From positions 20,937,886-21,001,885 of the forward strand of contig NC_081138.1 in the NCBI RefSeq assembly GCF_958295425.1: a stretch of 64,000 nucleotides of DNA. The letters run 5' to 3'. This stretch comes from Solea solea. Lineage: Eukaryota > Chordata > Actinopteri > Pleuronectiformes > Soleidae. The position numbers were made by a program, and so were the translations under genes. Positions 41,101-53,100 of the stretch are shown here, in pieces; the stretch's first letter is position 1, and each line of letters opens with the position of its first letter. A model generated the notes under the pieces. The model was not told the origin of the DNA. It made no database searches and saw only the letters and a list, made by a program, of their open reading frames with translations.

Positions 41101-44100
41101 AGCGTGCTTTCTTTTTTTTCCGCTGATGTCAACAGAGTGGCTTCACAGAGCCCCGTGTTTCTCACATACACCTCATTTACAAAACCACAAAAGAGGAGAA
41201 CGAACAGAACGGGGGAAAAAGGGGCACAAAACAAGACGGTGACAGCTGTAGCAACGTTCTTCCTATCTCCTCCTCCTCCTCCTCATCGTCGTCCCGCCTT
41301 GGTGTCGGGAAAAACATTTTCAAAGTTCCCCCCAGTTCCTCCCAATAATGTCGAGACTGAAGCTTGTAGTTGAGATAGATTTGCCCTTTAATGTGCGCCA
41401 GTTATATGTGGTAATACAGTTATATACAAGAGATGTGTGAGAGATAAAGCTACTGATAATGAGTAAAGTGTGCAGCTGTGCACTGTCACGAATCAAAGGA
41501 CTTTCAGAGCTCAAGTTTTGATTGAGTGAAAAGACTGTTTATCAACGTATGGGTAAAGACAAGTTCTCATATTAACTTTCATGAGTTTACATTTGACTTC
41601 TGATTGTTTATGTGTGGGTAAAAAAAAGTGTATCCCATCCCACTCTGTGTGTCAAAGTTGCCCATACTTCCTTCTTTCAGCTTCTCCCTTTAGGGGTCAC
41701 CACAGCGGATCATCTGCCTCCATCTCACCCAGTCCCTTGTGTCCTCTTCGTTTACACCAACAGAAGTCAGCGCTCCCATAAGATGTCTTTCCAAACTCAC
41801 TTTAGACGATGTCCCTTGTGAGTTTTAATATTCCTATTCACTATACACGTTCAAACATAAACACCTGCACGTATGCACGCCACACATTTAAACGTAACGA
41901 CACAAATTCATAACAAACCGACTTTATTGACTGATGCATTGTTATGGCTTTATCTGACAGCCACGGGAAATGGGTAGATGAGTGTCACGCAGTAAAAAAG
42001 TTTTATGACAAGTGCACCCATGTACCTTCTTCCAAAAAGACCATGTACAATTTTAACGGAATTTGAACGGGTTTTACTATTTTGTATCAACACGTAAATT
42101 TAACAGTGCTCGCCGTGATACCGTGAACGTTGCCATGTTGGCTTTTGTTAATTCCCGTCAGCTTATCGTACTTTCTCAAGTTACTAGAATAGAGTTTCCC
42201 GCTCTGCTCTTTTCAGTGAGAAACGGAGTGAGGTGCATTTACTGCTCTCTGACCCTCAATCTGAAGCAAAAATGGCTCTGCTCGCCAAACTGCAGCATGT
42301 GTGAGGAAGAAGAGGAAATACACCAGGACGTACTGATTAGATTAGATTGGTGATTGTATTATGACACAGCAAAACAGTACAAAGTGTAGGAAAAAATTCT
42401 TTGCAGTGGAACAGCCACGAGGAGTGGATTCACTTGCAGTTCAAGCTGAAAACTAATAACTTGCCACTGCCCACTGCAGAAATACAAGACCCAGATCAAA
42501 TGGAGGTGCGCGTATGTACATGTTCCTCTTACCTTACAAGAGTCCAGTCGGTGCTGTGCGACGGAAGACACTTTTTCTACAACAGTGCGAAGTCGTGACT
42601 GCGTCGCGTGCGAGATGAACGCCACTGCCTCCATGGGGACCTCTGTGACTCCAAACTTCTTAGCTGTGAAGGATATACAACACACACACACACACACGTA
42701 CACACAAGCGGGCAACAATCAGTAAATCATTGCTAAAAATTCATATTTAACGTCTCTTTCTCATTTAACAGGTACAGTTTGTACTTGCTTCTCATTCACC
42801 TCCCTGATTGTGTCATGACTGAAACTTCTTTACAACATAATGTTGGTTCTCGTCCCAGAATATCCTGCAGGGATGAAAAGGTTGAAAGTGCCGGTTTTTA
42901 TCGTTGCTTCTTTTGCATCCACAGTTTGGGCTTTTTGAGGAAAAACAACAGCTAAGCAGGTAGAAAGTAATTGATTCGGAGTGTAACATACACACAATCA
43001 AACTTGTAAAAAAAAAACACAGCAACAGAAGACTATGGCCCTCGTTTAGTCCCTCCAGTCATCCACATCTACTGTACACATACACACATCCACACAGAGA
43101 GAAACCGTCTGAGTGCAATTAACTCCCAGAAATAGCACGAATCACACAAAAGTTAATTTGCTTCACAGTCTTAGTGGCTTTACTAGCTGAGCTCCATCGA
43201 GTGTGTAAACGACACTGACCATCTCTTTTTGTGGGAGGATCATTTCGTTTCCTTACAGCGAAACTCATCTTAAGTCATAACAAAAGCGAGGAGGACACAC
43301 TTTGGTGAGGTTACTATCTTTCTCCAACTTCCTTTTAAATATTCCATTAACATAATTTTCTCTCTGGCACCATTTTAAGTAAACCACACCAATTATTTAA
43401 ATCAGCTGAACAATACACATACGCGTGCACACGCCTCACCAGCTGAAGCTTTGAAAAAAGATGGAGGGAGGGAGCCCTGGTAGCCTTATTATTACAGTGG
43501 CAACGCGAGTGGCAATGTCACAAGGTCAAAGGGAAAAAAAACACTAATAGGCTTCTGCTTCCTGAACAAAACAACATCTTTCACATGCATTAATATTCTG
43601 GAGAAAGGAGAATTAACCACAAAAGGGGGGAAAAAAAACACATTCTTCAAATTGTAATAACACGAATCATTATAAAACACAAAGAAAAGAGGCTCAAGAA
43701 AACAGTTAGAGACGGATTAATGAGCTGTGTAGCTTTAATATTTAGTGTACCTCATTCTAAAAGAGAGAGTGAAGAGCAGGGAAGACATGCATGAGAAGTT
43801 GAATCATTTCCAGTTAGATTACAGAACATGTAAACACATCGATGACGGCATGTAATCTGCCCGTCAACACCATTATTGTGACTATGTGAGAGATTTACAT
43901 GCATGTTCAGCTGTAAATCACAGAGTTGGACAAATGGCTCGGTCTTTTATAAAGTAATGATTCAAATAAGATTTCAGCTGCTTACTAAAAAGTGTTCCTA
44001 CAACATAAAGTATCCCAGCCACTGCTAAAACACTGGTCGTTTAGTTTTGAATTAATTCTGAACGGAAGAAGCTTCAGTTGCCTTCCAAACTCCCAAAAGA

Positions 44101-47100
44101 ACGGACTATTACAACTTCATGGGGTCCATTACTGCATTTAGATGTAGAACCAAGGCCCAAACAACTAAATGTGCTTATAATGTGTAATGTTCAGTAAAAG
44201 AAAGGGATTTCATAATGAATAATAATGAATAATTAGCAGGTACATCACTGATTATCACACAATGTATTTGGTCACTCACTTTGTAAAGCATACTCTCGTT
44301 CGCGACATACAGTCTCATGTTAAATGGTGCAACACAATGTTAGGCGGTAGCTTATTAAATCATCACTTTCGACACAATCTGCATTGAAGCCTGGTAACTT
44401 GAATATTTATTTAGTATAGAACGGACCGGTATCCATAGAAACAAGGGTCCCCCTGAAATGCAGCTGGCAGGGAATGAGGGAAAAAGTCCTAAATGAGCCG
44501 TCTATGCGAGAATCTATCTCCATCTATAAAACATCTAACTCTGCGACTCTTAAAGTCGCCGTCGCCACTGACAGAATCGGAACGTTCCTGCTTTCAGCCC
44601 CGCCCACAAACATATAACAACCCAACTCCACCTGTTTCTGCTCAGCGAGCTCTAACGGCCACAATGATGATGAGGTTGCTGAAATATTCTTAACTGCACA
44701 TCAGTAGTCAAGGTCTATTAAAGCCACGAGGAGTGCTCTATTTTTAAAGAGCAGAGATACCAAAGCCTCAAGTCATATCCTTGGTCCAGTCCACACCCAA
44801 CTGATTGTTACAAAGACCCAACCCCAGAACTAGCAAAGAAAATATGATCTTTTTTTTTGGTGAGATTTAGAAAACACATGAAGACGTACGTTGATCATAA
44901 AACAAAGCACATTTACAGGACACAAGGTTTCATGCGGTGGTTTGAAATCTAAAACCTTCACAGCGTCACCATATCTAAAGACAACTGACTATAGGCACAC
45001 AGTGCACTTACAATTTCTGCTAAAATATTATATATAAATAAATAAATCAATAAACAAATAAATAAATAAATAAAAATAAACAAGACAGCTCCTTAACGTC
45101 CTTAACTTAAAGACATTACATTGTTTTTTAGCAGTTGTTTTGAGGTGGTAACCAAAAGCACATGTATTATTCGTAAGTTAGGACTACAGTGACTATCGAT
45201 GCCTTCAACTAAATTTGATTTGTCTTCAGAATATACAATTAAAAATGGGCATTTAACCGTAAAGCAATGAGCAGTGGCTCAGGCAAGAGCTGTTAATGAC
45301 AGATACTAAAGCTATATAGACGTGTCAGAAATGTATTACATCAAGTCATAAAAGTACCATGATGTGTCATCAGAGATAATGGAAACGTGTTAAAATAAAA
45401 ATACTGAAACAATTTCAAATGTTCATTTACTGTTTATGTAGCCCCCGACCACCGCCACTACCCCAATAACGAGCTTGTAGCTCTTTGACACATGCGAACA
45501 CTAACACTAACTCTTACACGATGTGCTACATGTATGTATGAAGCACTTTCTTTGTTTATTCTCGTCTATGTTTCAGGTCATAAAATTTTACTCTTTTGGG
45601 AAATTTCCAGGAGCATGACGATCCTGCGTCTGATCTCTTGCCCGTGTGTGTGTGTGTGGACGATCATTGCTTTGAGGAGTTTTTCTAGAGAACTCCAGCT
45701 GTGTCTGTGTTCTGGTTCTTGAAATGTAGGGGTGAAGTGCTCAGGACAAGCCTAGAGGGGGTATGAGGGGAGAGAGGGAGCGGTTTGGGAGAAGAGGGAG
45801 ACACGAGTGTTAGTTTGGAGTGGATGAAATAAGAGAGGAGCAAAAAGAAGACGCGGTGCACTTCACAGGGGACTGAGGGAAGTAGACTGGGCACGGGGGT
45901 TTAACAGGATAAAGTCACACTTACTTTTATTACCACATTGTATTTTTTTACTGTATTGTCTTCTGCGCTGTTCTAGGTGTAGCGTATAATCTAGTGCAAA
46001 GCATATTTTCCTCTGTGATTAATGCTGCTGTACATTGTACAAGGTCTGTTCAACAACAGACAATAGGTGAAAACAAGATGAAGTTTCCACTAATTTTAAT
46101 CTTAAAAAAAAAATGGAAATAAAATGTTAATTATTACGCTTTCTATGACTTACTACCTGAGGTCAAGGGAAAAATACGCAGGTCCAGTGAAACTGATAAG
46201 AGGAGCAGCTGAGACTTTCTGATAGAGTGGAGGTGGCAGGGCGAGGGAGCCTCCCTGCGACTGCTGTCATCTGGGAGCATGGAGAGGCCAATCACTGACA
46301 CAACAAAGCTGCATACCTGCCACTTCCCCAGCAGGGGGAGCCCTAGCCTCCTGCCCTGCCTCATGCTGTGTGCACCCCTGAGGATAAATTCATATCTTTT
46401 AACATCCCCTCTGCCCCAAGGTGACGGGATAACAACCCTGCTAAGAGTCCACATAACAAAACATGACCTGCAGGTCTCTGTGCTGCACTAAAGATACTTT
46501 AATTGAGATAAAAACAAGATCTCGGCGGCAGACTCCCCATGGAAGTGGAATTACTCTGTGTGTTTTTTCATTAGCTACACAGGAACAAAATGTTAGGTGC
46601 TGGTTACTTTGGAGTAATCACCCTCAATATATGGTTTCACGGGTTATACTGTGCAGCCAGAGCTGGGAGTATATTTCAAGTAATACATTTGACTGCTGGT
46701 AGTGATGTGTGTGTGTGTGTGAGGGGGGGGAAGAAGCAAAACAAGTTTTCTGTGTCTGTATAAATGGGCACATGCAGCACTGTGTGCAGTGTCAAGATCT
46801 ACTAAAAAGAAATCTTCTCGCCAAGTCTCATCCTTCTAAACTCAGTCCCTTTAGTCCAGAGGACAATCTGACAGCCAGCCTTCAAAAGACAAACCCATAA
46901 AGTATTTATGTGTGCGCCTGGGGTCCAGTGAATTCAGACAGCCACCAAAGAATTCATTAAAGGTGGTGAAAGAATTGTTAGGCCTTATCAAATTTAAACA
47001 AAGGCCAAACAAGAAACACACTATAAACACAGACACAACATGTTCCTGACACAAGAGACAACAGATGCCCCCAACTGTGGATTGTTTTTTTTTGTTTTTG

Positions 47101-50100
47101 TTTTTTAAAAAAAGGGAGGGCGAGGGTAAATTGAGATGACATCAAGATTCTTCCTGCTGCTGCTGCTGCTGCTGCAAGTACCACATTGCCTTCCAAGGGA
47201 ACAGCATTTCCTAAACGCAGCTAGGAATATCGAACTCTTCAAATGACAAAACTGGCAGTGCACGCACTGTATATTATATAATGCCATACCTGCTTCCAGA
47301 ATTCGTCTGTGTAGCAATCCCGGATGGAGAAAGGCCTCGTCCTTACACGAGCGTATATGCGTTCCCACCAGTTCTGAGTTGGTGGCGAGTATTCTCGCGC
47401 TCTCCTCGTTCAGATTCACCCCAGCCATGGAGGCCACGTCATTAATGTCATCATCGTCCCTGAAACATCAAAGATGGGTTGTGAGCAAAATAGGTCAAAT
47501 GAAAATACTGTATTCCTACAATAGAAAGGCCTAAGTGTAGTAGTTATTGATTTTATTTACGTATTTATCAACTGTGATGTGTGTGTAACTAACTATATAT
47601 TCATTCATGCCTTTGCAGAAAGAAGACCAGGGTTCGTGAACCAGTCAGAGCAACTTTTTGCATGTTCTCCCCGTGTGTGCGTAGGTTTTCTCCAGGGTTC
47701 TCCGGTTTCCTCCCACAGTCCAAAAACATGCAGATTTAGGGATTAGGCAAATTGTACTCTAAATTGACTGTAGGTGTGAGAGTGGATGGTTGTTTGTCTC
47801 TATGTGGCCCTGTGATGGACTCAGTATTTTCTTGGATTAAACTGTTGATTGGTTAGGTCATAATGGCACAGAATTCCCATTCCAGGGCCTGTTTGTGTCA
47901 ACAATCAGAGAGGCAGGGAGATGAAGAGCATTAGGACGGGGTTTAGCTTGGCAAGGAAGCTCCTGAGGATTGGCACTGAGCTGTGATGAATCTAGCTATA
48001 CTCTAATGTCAGCAAATGCTATTTACAACCTACTTAGACACACTGCAATGTATAACTCCCTTGAGGTTCTGGTCATTTCTCCCAGATATAACGCTGCTTT
48101 CCATATCATTCATACGAGCAAAGGAATATAAGAGGTAAACATGCAGATCATTTCAGTCAACAAGGTCCCCACACCCTTTCAAAAAAGGGAGTAACTTTCT
48201 TTGTGAGCTGTCACAAAGACAAATTCCTTCACAATTATTGTACTTGGCAAGTAATGACTCGGATTCTGGCCTGAATTAGCAGAGCAGTGATGTGTTGTGC
48301 TTACAGGACTGGCCCAGAGCAAGCAGCAGATTTTCTGAGTGGCTTTGACAGAGGGAACAAAGAACCACAGAACACACACAGAGTGGCCTCTCGCCACTCA
48401 CTGGCTCACCTCCACAGTCATTTACGTCCACGCCACTGTTGTTGGTTGCGACAGATGTCATGTGCACGTGTTGTGTATGTGTGTGTGTGTGTGTGTGCAG
48501 TGCGGGGCCCTGAGTTCTGCCCGAGAGCTGGCACACACCATCAGCCATCTCCACTGTGCCGAGGTCCTCCTGCTCCTTGGTGCTGCCACGGAAAGCCGAT
48601 ATGAAAGCTGACACCACGGCAGGAGGTTGACAAAGACGATTAGAGCAGCTCCCTGAACCTCGCACACCTCAACCTTCTCCCCTGTTTTCCTCCTCTCTTC
48701 AGTCTAATTATGACTTGCCTTCATATAAGAGGATCTCCACAACAACACATGCATGGATATATAGGATTATAGCCTGCACCCTGCTGCACCTCAGGCTGTG
48801 CAACTTTCGTCATCACGTCCTTGTGGATAACTTGAAGTGTCTTGAAAGGAAACATGCCCGAGGCCATGTTCACTCAGGCAAAAAGTAGCTGCAACTTCCA
48901 CAGCTCAAAACCGTCTGCGTGGCTAATGTAGATGATTGATTACACAAGATCCCTTAAAACTAAAGCATTATGCAATATCACCAGTAGTCATCTGTATGTA
49001 ATACAGTATTGGAGCTGTGCAAAGAAACAGAAAGGCCTTAAAAATGACCATAAAATAAAACATTCCTATTTTGGTGGAGCAAATGGAACATCACATGGTT
49101 TTACTTTACTCAAACACAATGAGAAGAGTCTGAGAACGTCAAAAAAGAATGTGCTTATCTCTCGGTTTGAGAGACAACAAATACTCAACATGTTCTTTTT
49201 GGACAGATCTATTACAGCTGACCAATGCAGGTTATCTTAGATGATCTGAATACAAATATTCTCAGGGGGTAATCGGGTTACATGTTCTGACTTAATGCAC
49301 AATATTAACGATAGTTTGCCATAATTAGCTAATTCATTCTTGAGTTAAGGTCAAAAACATGTTTTGGTCTTTCACCATAAAATTCTAATTAGCTCATACT
49401 TGGGTCTAAGAAAACTTTTGTGCCAAATTTGAAGAAATTCTTTGAGGATATTCCCGAGATTTCACATACGCGATGAGATGAGAAATGGATGGAAAATATA
49501 ATACGATACGACGCGACACAAAAAATCTTATTGTCCCTGAGGGGGAAATTTGTCTTTGACTCGTGCTTCACTTTTGCACGTACAAATATTGTGCATTGCA
49601 CATTGCCTGTGGTAAAAATTCCATGAGTCCTCAACCAGCACGGTATAAAATGTGATGCAAATAGGTACAATTAATTTTTGAAAAGGTTGGGTTTACAGTG
49701 GGCGACTTCATATGATCTGCCAGAGGGCAAGAGCTTGTTGCTGGAGGCACTGAAACACCAAAAAAAAAGAGGGTTTTTTTTTAAATCCGATTTTAAAAAT
49801 CAAACATGAGCGCCAGTGTATTCAATTCTAGGCATATTTTTTTACATTGATTGGCATGGCTACAGCTCAATTCCTGGGACAAAACTAAACGTTGCGTCCT
49901 TCTTGCCAGCCTGGATGTATAGGTATTCAGAAAGTACTTTAGTCTGAGATGTTATGAACAGTAGGGACAAATGCACGGAGCCGTAAAACATTAACAGTTA
50001 TCCAAGAAGAAAATTAAGAGTCATAACTTCTTTTTCTTTGAAGGGCGGAATATCGCTCACATCAAATCAGAGCCGACAACAGGTCTGACATTAAAAGGAG

Positions 50101-53100
50101 GGAATGAGATATGAAATGCAAAACACTTCTGACTATACCTCTGCACTAATAAAGCAGAGATGTAATTAGCTTCCACAGACGCAAATGAGCAGTGGATTGG
50201 GTTGGCCTGAGGACATGGGAGCCGGCAGTCACAGAAATACATATGCATGTCTTTTTCATATCAAGCTTGTGTCTCAGTGAGGGCACGCCTCAGGTGGTGG
50301 GAGGCCTCCGCTTACCATTTATAGATTATGTGTGAACATGTGGATAGGTGAAGGTATATCCAGAGCTCTAGTGTACACCATCCCAATCGCCACATCCCTA
50401 TGGGTAAAGGTCTCTTTACCCAGGTGGGAGGGACTTGATTAATCTCCTTCACACTCACACTCGGGCCTGTGCAGGCATGTTGTGCCCACACAAGAAAACA
50501 TGGACCAATAAAGCTTTCCACAGAGCAGCCTGGGGTTCACTGGGCACCTGATGGGATTATGTGCTCAGGAACCAAACGGATGGCAGCACTGGGGTCAATA
50601 ACCTCGTAAAACATTATAAATTCAATGTATATATTAATAATTTAAAAGACAACTGCCTGGGTGTGAGGCAGCTGATGTTCTTGCCGATGAAGGCACGGGC
50701 TTTGATGTGGCCATTATTAACACCACATTAACATTTCTGCCATTCCTATTTACCATTGAGGCGATTCCATCCTCCTTCTTCTTCATCTTCAGTTTCATCG
50801 TAGCACTGCAGCCTATTCGGAACATACTCTATATTATAGCCATCATTTTGTGGCTGCCATGTCTGAGCAACAATGGATTTAACCACACAGAATAATTTCA
50901 CTGGTAAATGGTGGAAAAAAGCTGGTTAACTATTATCATCCACTTTGATGAACAGGAATCTTTGCTCCTTATATAGTACATGTACAGTGCGTTTGCCTAT
51001 GAATATGCAAGTGCTGGGTGTGTGTGTGTGTGTGTTTATGTGCCCAGATATGTGTCCACCACGCAGGACAGGGCTGGATTCGAGGGGCCGAGGCTGAGCT
51101 CAGAGGTTGGCAGAGGGCTGAGGGCCTCGACTGGCTCGCCTGTGATTACAGCGGATGTTGAGTGTTTACAGAGAAATGAGGAAAGGAGGGGGCATCAGAG
51201 ACAGCTGCTTTCACTCTGTACTGTAAACTTCACACACACACACACGTACACACACACACACGTACACACACACACTGACACAAGCACTTACACAGATGGC
51301 TGTAGCTGCACTGGAAACCCCACAAGCCCTGCAGTGTGTATGTGTGTGTTTGTGCTACAGCTGGCCTGCTGGGACCAGTGGCTCAGAGTGACAGCCACAC
51401 ACACACACACACACACACACATCAGTCCCAAACTACAGTTGAACATGCACAGTGCAGTCTGGGTGGGAGACTCTGATGGAGGCTGACTGACCAGGCCCGC
51501 CCGTGGAGTTATTTTTTTCTTTTTTCTTTCTTGCTTATATTCACTTGATCCTTTTGCAATAGTTTCTCTTTCTTTGTATCTTAAACTTTGTTTCTGGTCA
51601 AGAACTTCTCAACATTTGGTCAACAAGGATATTTCATAACTAAAATCAGCCTCGACTTACCAATATGGGCCTGGTACTTTCAAAAATGTGTTTTGTAATG
51701 GCATCCAACACATCCCCTTCTAACACTGAACTCTGTTCCAACATGTTTATATCCTCAGGATAGAAAAACAACAGCAAACCATAAGCAACGCAGGAAGAAG
51801 AAGAAACGAAGACGTTTCAGACGCCAGCAACCACCAAAGGTCCAGCTCAGACCTTCATGCTGTTCGCTCTGATAGAAGTGTATACTAAAAATAGAAATAA
51901 TAATAAAGCAGTGGTGTTTAACACATGGTGAAAATGTATCTCTCATTATACACTAAATAATATCAATATCAAGTTCAACCACATATTTTAATTTAAGTGA
52001 AGTGGCTTGTTCAACACACAAGTGCAGACCGGGTAAACCCCATGAAGTACCACATGGTTGCAATGCTTTTCCTGTGACAGTGGTGCTGTGCGTTATTGGG
52101 TTTATATTGAAACCAGCGAGATTGTGTGTGATGAGGGCCACTGTGATCACTGCAGGGGGAAAAAGGTCGTCAGTAACAAGCAAGCCTGACAGCTTAATTA
52201 CCAACGCAGCTAAAGATTTATTGGTTTATCAATCAGAGCCCCTGGCATTGCCTTTTCCCTGAGGAGATGGAGGCCATTACCATGAACCCGTTGGCCCATG
52301 TGACCTAAACTCTTCTTGCCTGCGCACGGTCTCATGGGCGAAATCACAAAACCCAGCTCCTGCCGTCAGTGCACGTACAGTGTACATATATATATTTATA
52401 TATACAATCTTAGGATATCACATAACACTGCATGTTCATGTGCACCCAAGCGCTGGGACACAAACACAGATGAACAGAGGCTTATATGCAACCATCACAC
52501 AACATACACACAAGCATGTACACAAAAATACAAAACATGGACCACAAAGGCCAGCATGTGGGCAACGAACCTTTCATGTTTTGAGACAAAAGCCCAGCTG
52601 AAGCTGAGACATAACCGAGGGAGAGAGAGAGAGGGGGAGAAAGAGAGAAAGAGCGAGAGAGCGAGGCTGCAGGCTAAATACCGTATGGTTGACTTAACCA
52701 AAAAGGTATTTGCAGAACCGCATCCAGAATTCCCAGCCATCTGGACACAATTAACTTATTTCTAAATTAAGATTTTGCTCATTTCTAATCCTGTCGATGA
52801 GTTGTGACACTGACACAAGGAGGGCAATTGTGAGGGGGGGGGGGGGATCTATTGGCTGGTCCTGTGTTGCTATGTGGTGGACGCAGAAAGAAAGGACCAC
52901 CGATCAGCCAGGCAGGCAGGCAGGCAGGCAGGCAGCCAGGTGACCAGGCAAGCAACTGGGATAAACACTCACAGCCTTAGCTGAGAGTGTAGCCTGTAGT
53001 CATGCCAAGGCATCTTAGTGAAATGCTGCCCCCATGTGATGACTCCTAGGAACAACAGGTGCTTGATACTGAATGACTGGTCTCCTGTACCTGAAAGAGC

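Larger units (their letters stand above)
39812..42532 (-). other. taf4 intron (2.7 kb); repeats and an open frame continuous with the next exon
   Basis: It contains AT alternation (40271-40317), AAAT repeats (40493-40521), a GA tract (40837-40894), a CT tract (41067-41097) and a short fish-type dispersed repeat (41676-41760). The 252 bases next to the exon at 39811 are open in the coding frame. Confidence 0.85.
42664..47289 (-). other. taf4 intron (4.6 kb); no gene seen
   Basis: It contains a (CA)n tract at 42681-42697 next to the acceptor, an AAAT/AAAC repeat at 45034-45080, a GT plus G-run at 46709-46730 and a (CTG)7 run at 47154-47174 near the donor. I see no other coding signal in it. 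Confidence 0.85.
47460..53090 (-). other. taf4 intron (5.6 kb); dispersed repeats and CA tracts
   Basis: The flanking exons join directly in known TAF4 proteins, so no missing exon is expected. The intron holds a dispersed element fragment (47630-47835), another with the fish-type GTCCCTGAGGGGGAAATTTG motif (49505-49770), CA arrays (51229-51275, 51395-51421), GA (52618-52656), a G-run (52836-52848) and a CAGG tandem (52908-52936). The plus-strand open frame at 50980-51486 is largely translated CA repeat. Confidence 0.85.

Noticed and set aside
50980..51486. 168-codon plus-strand open frame
   Set aside because: Much of it is translated CA microsatellite (His-Thr repeats) and it lacks splice or start context.
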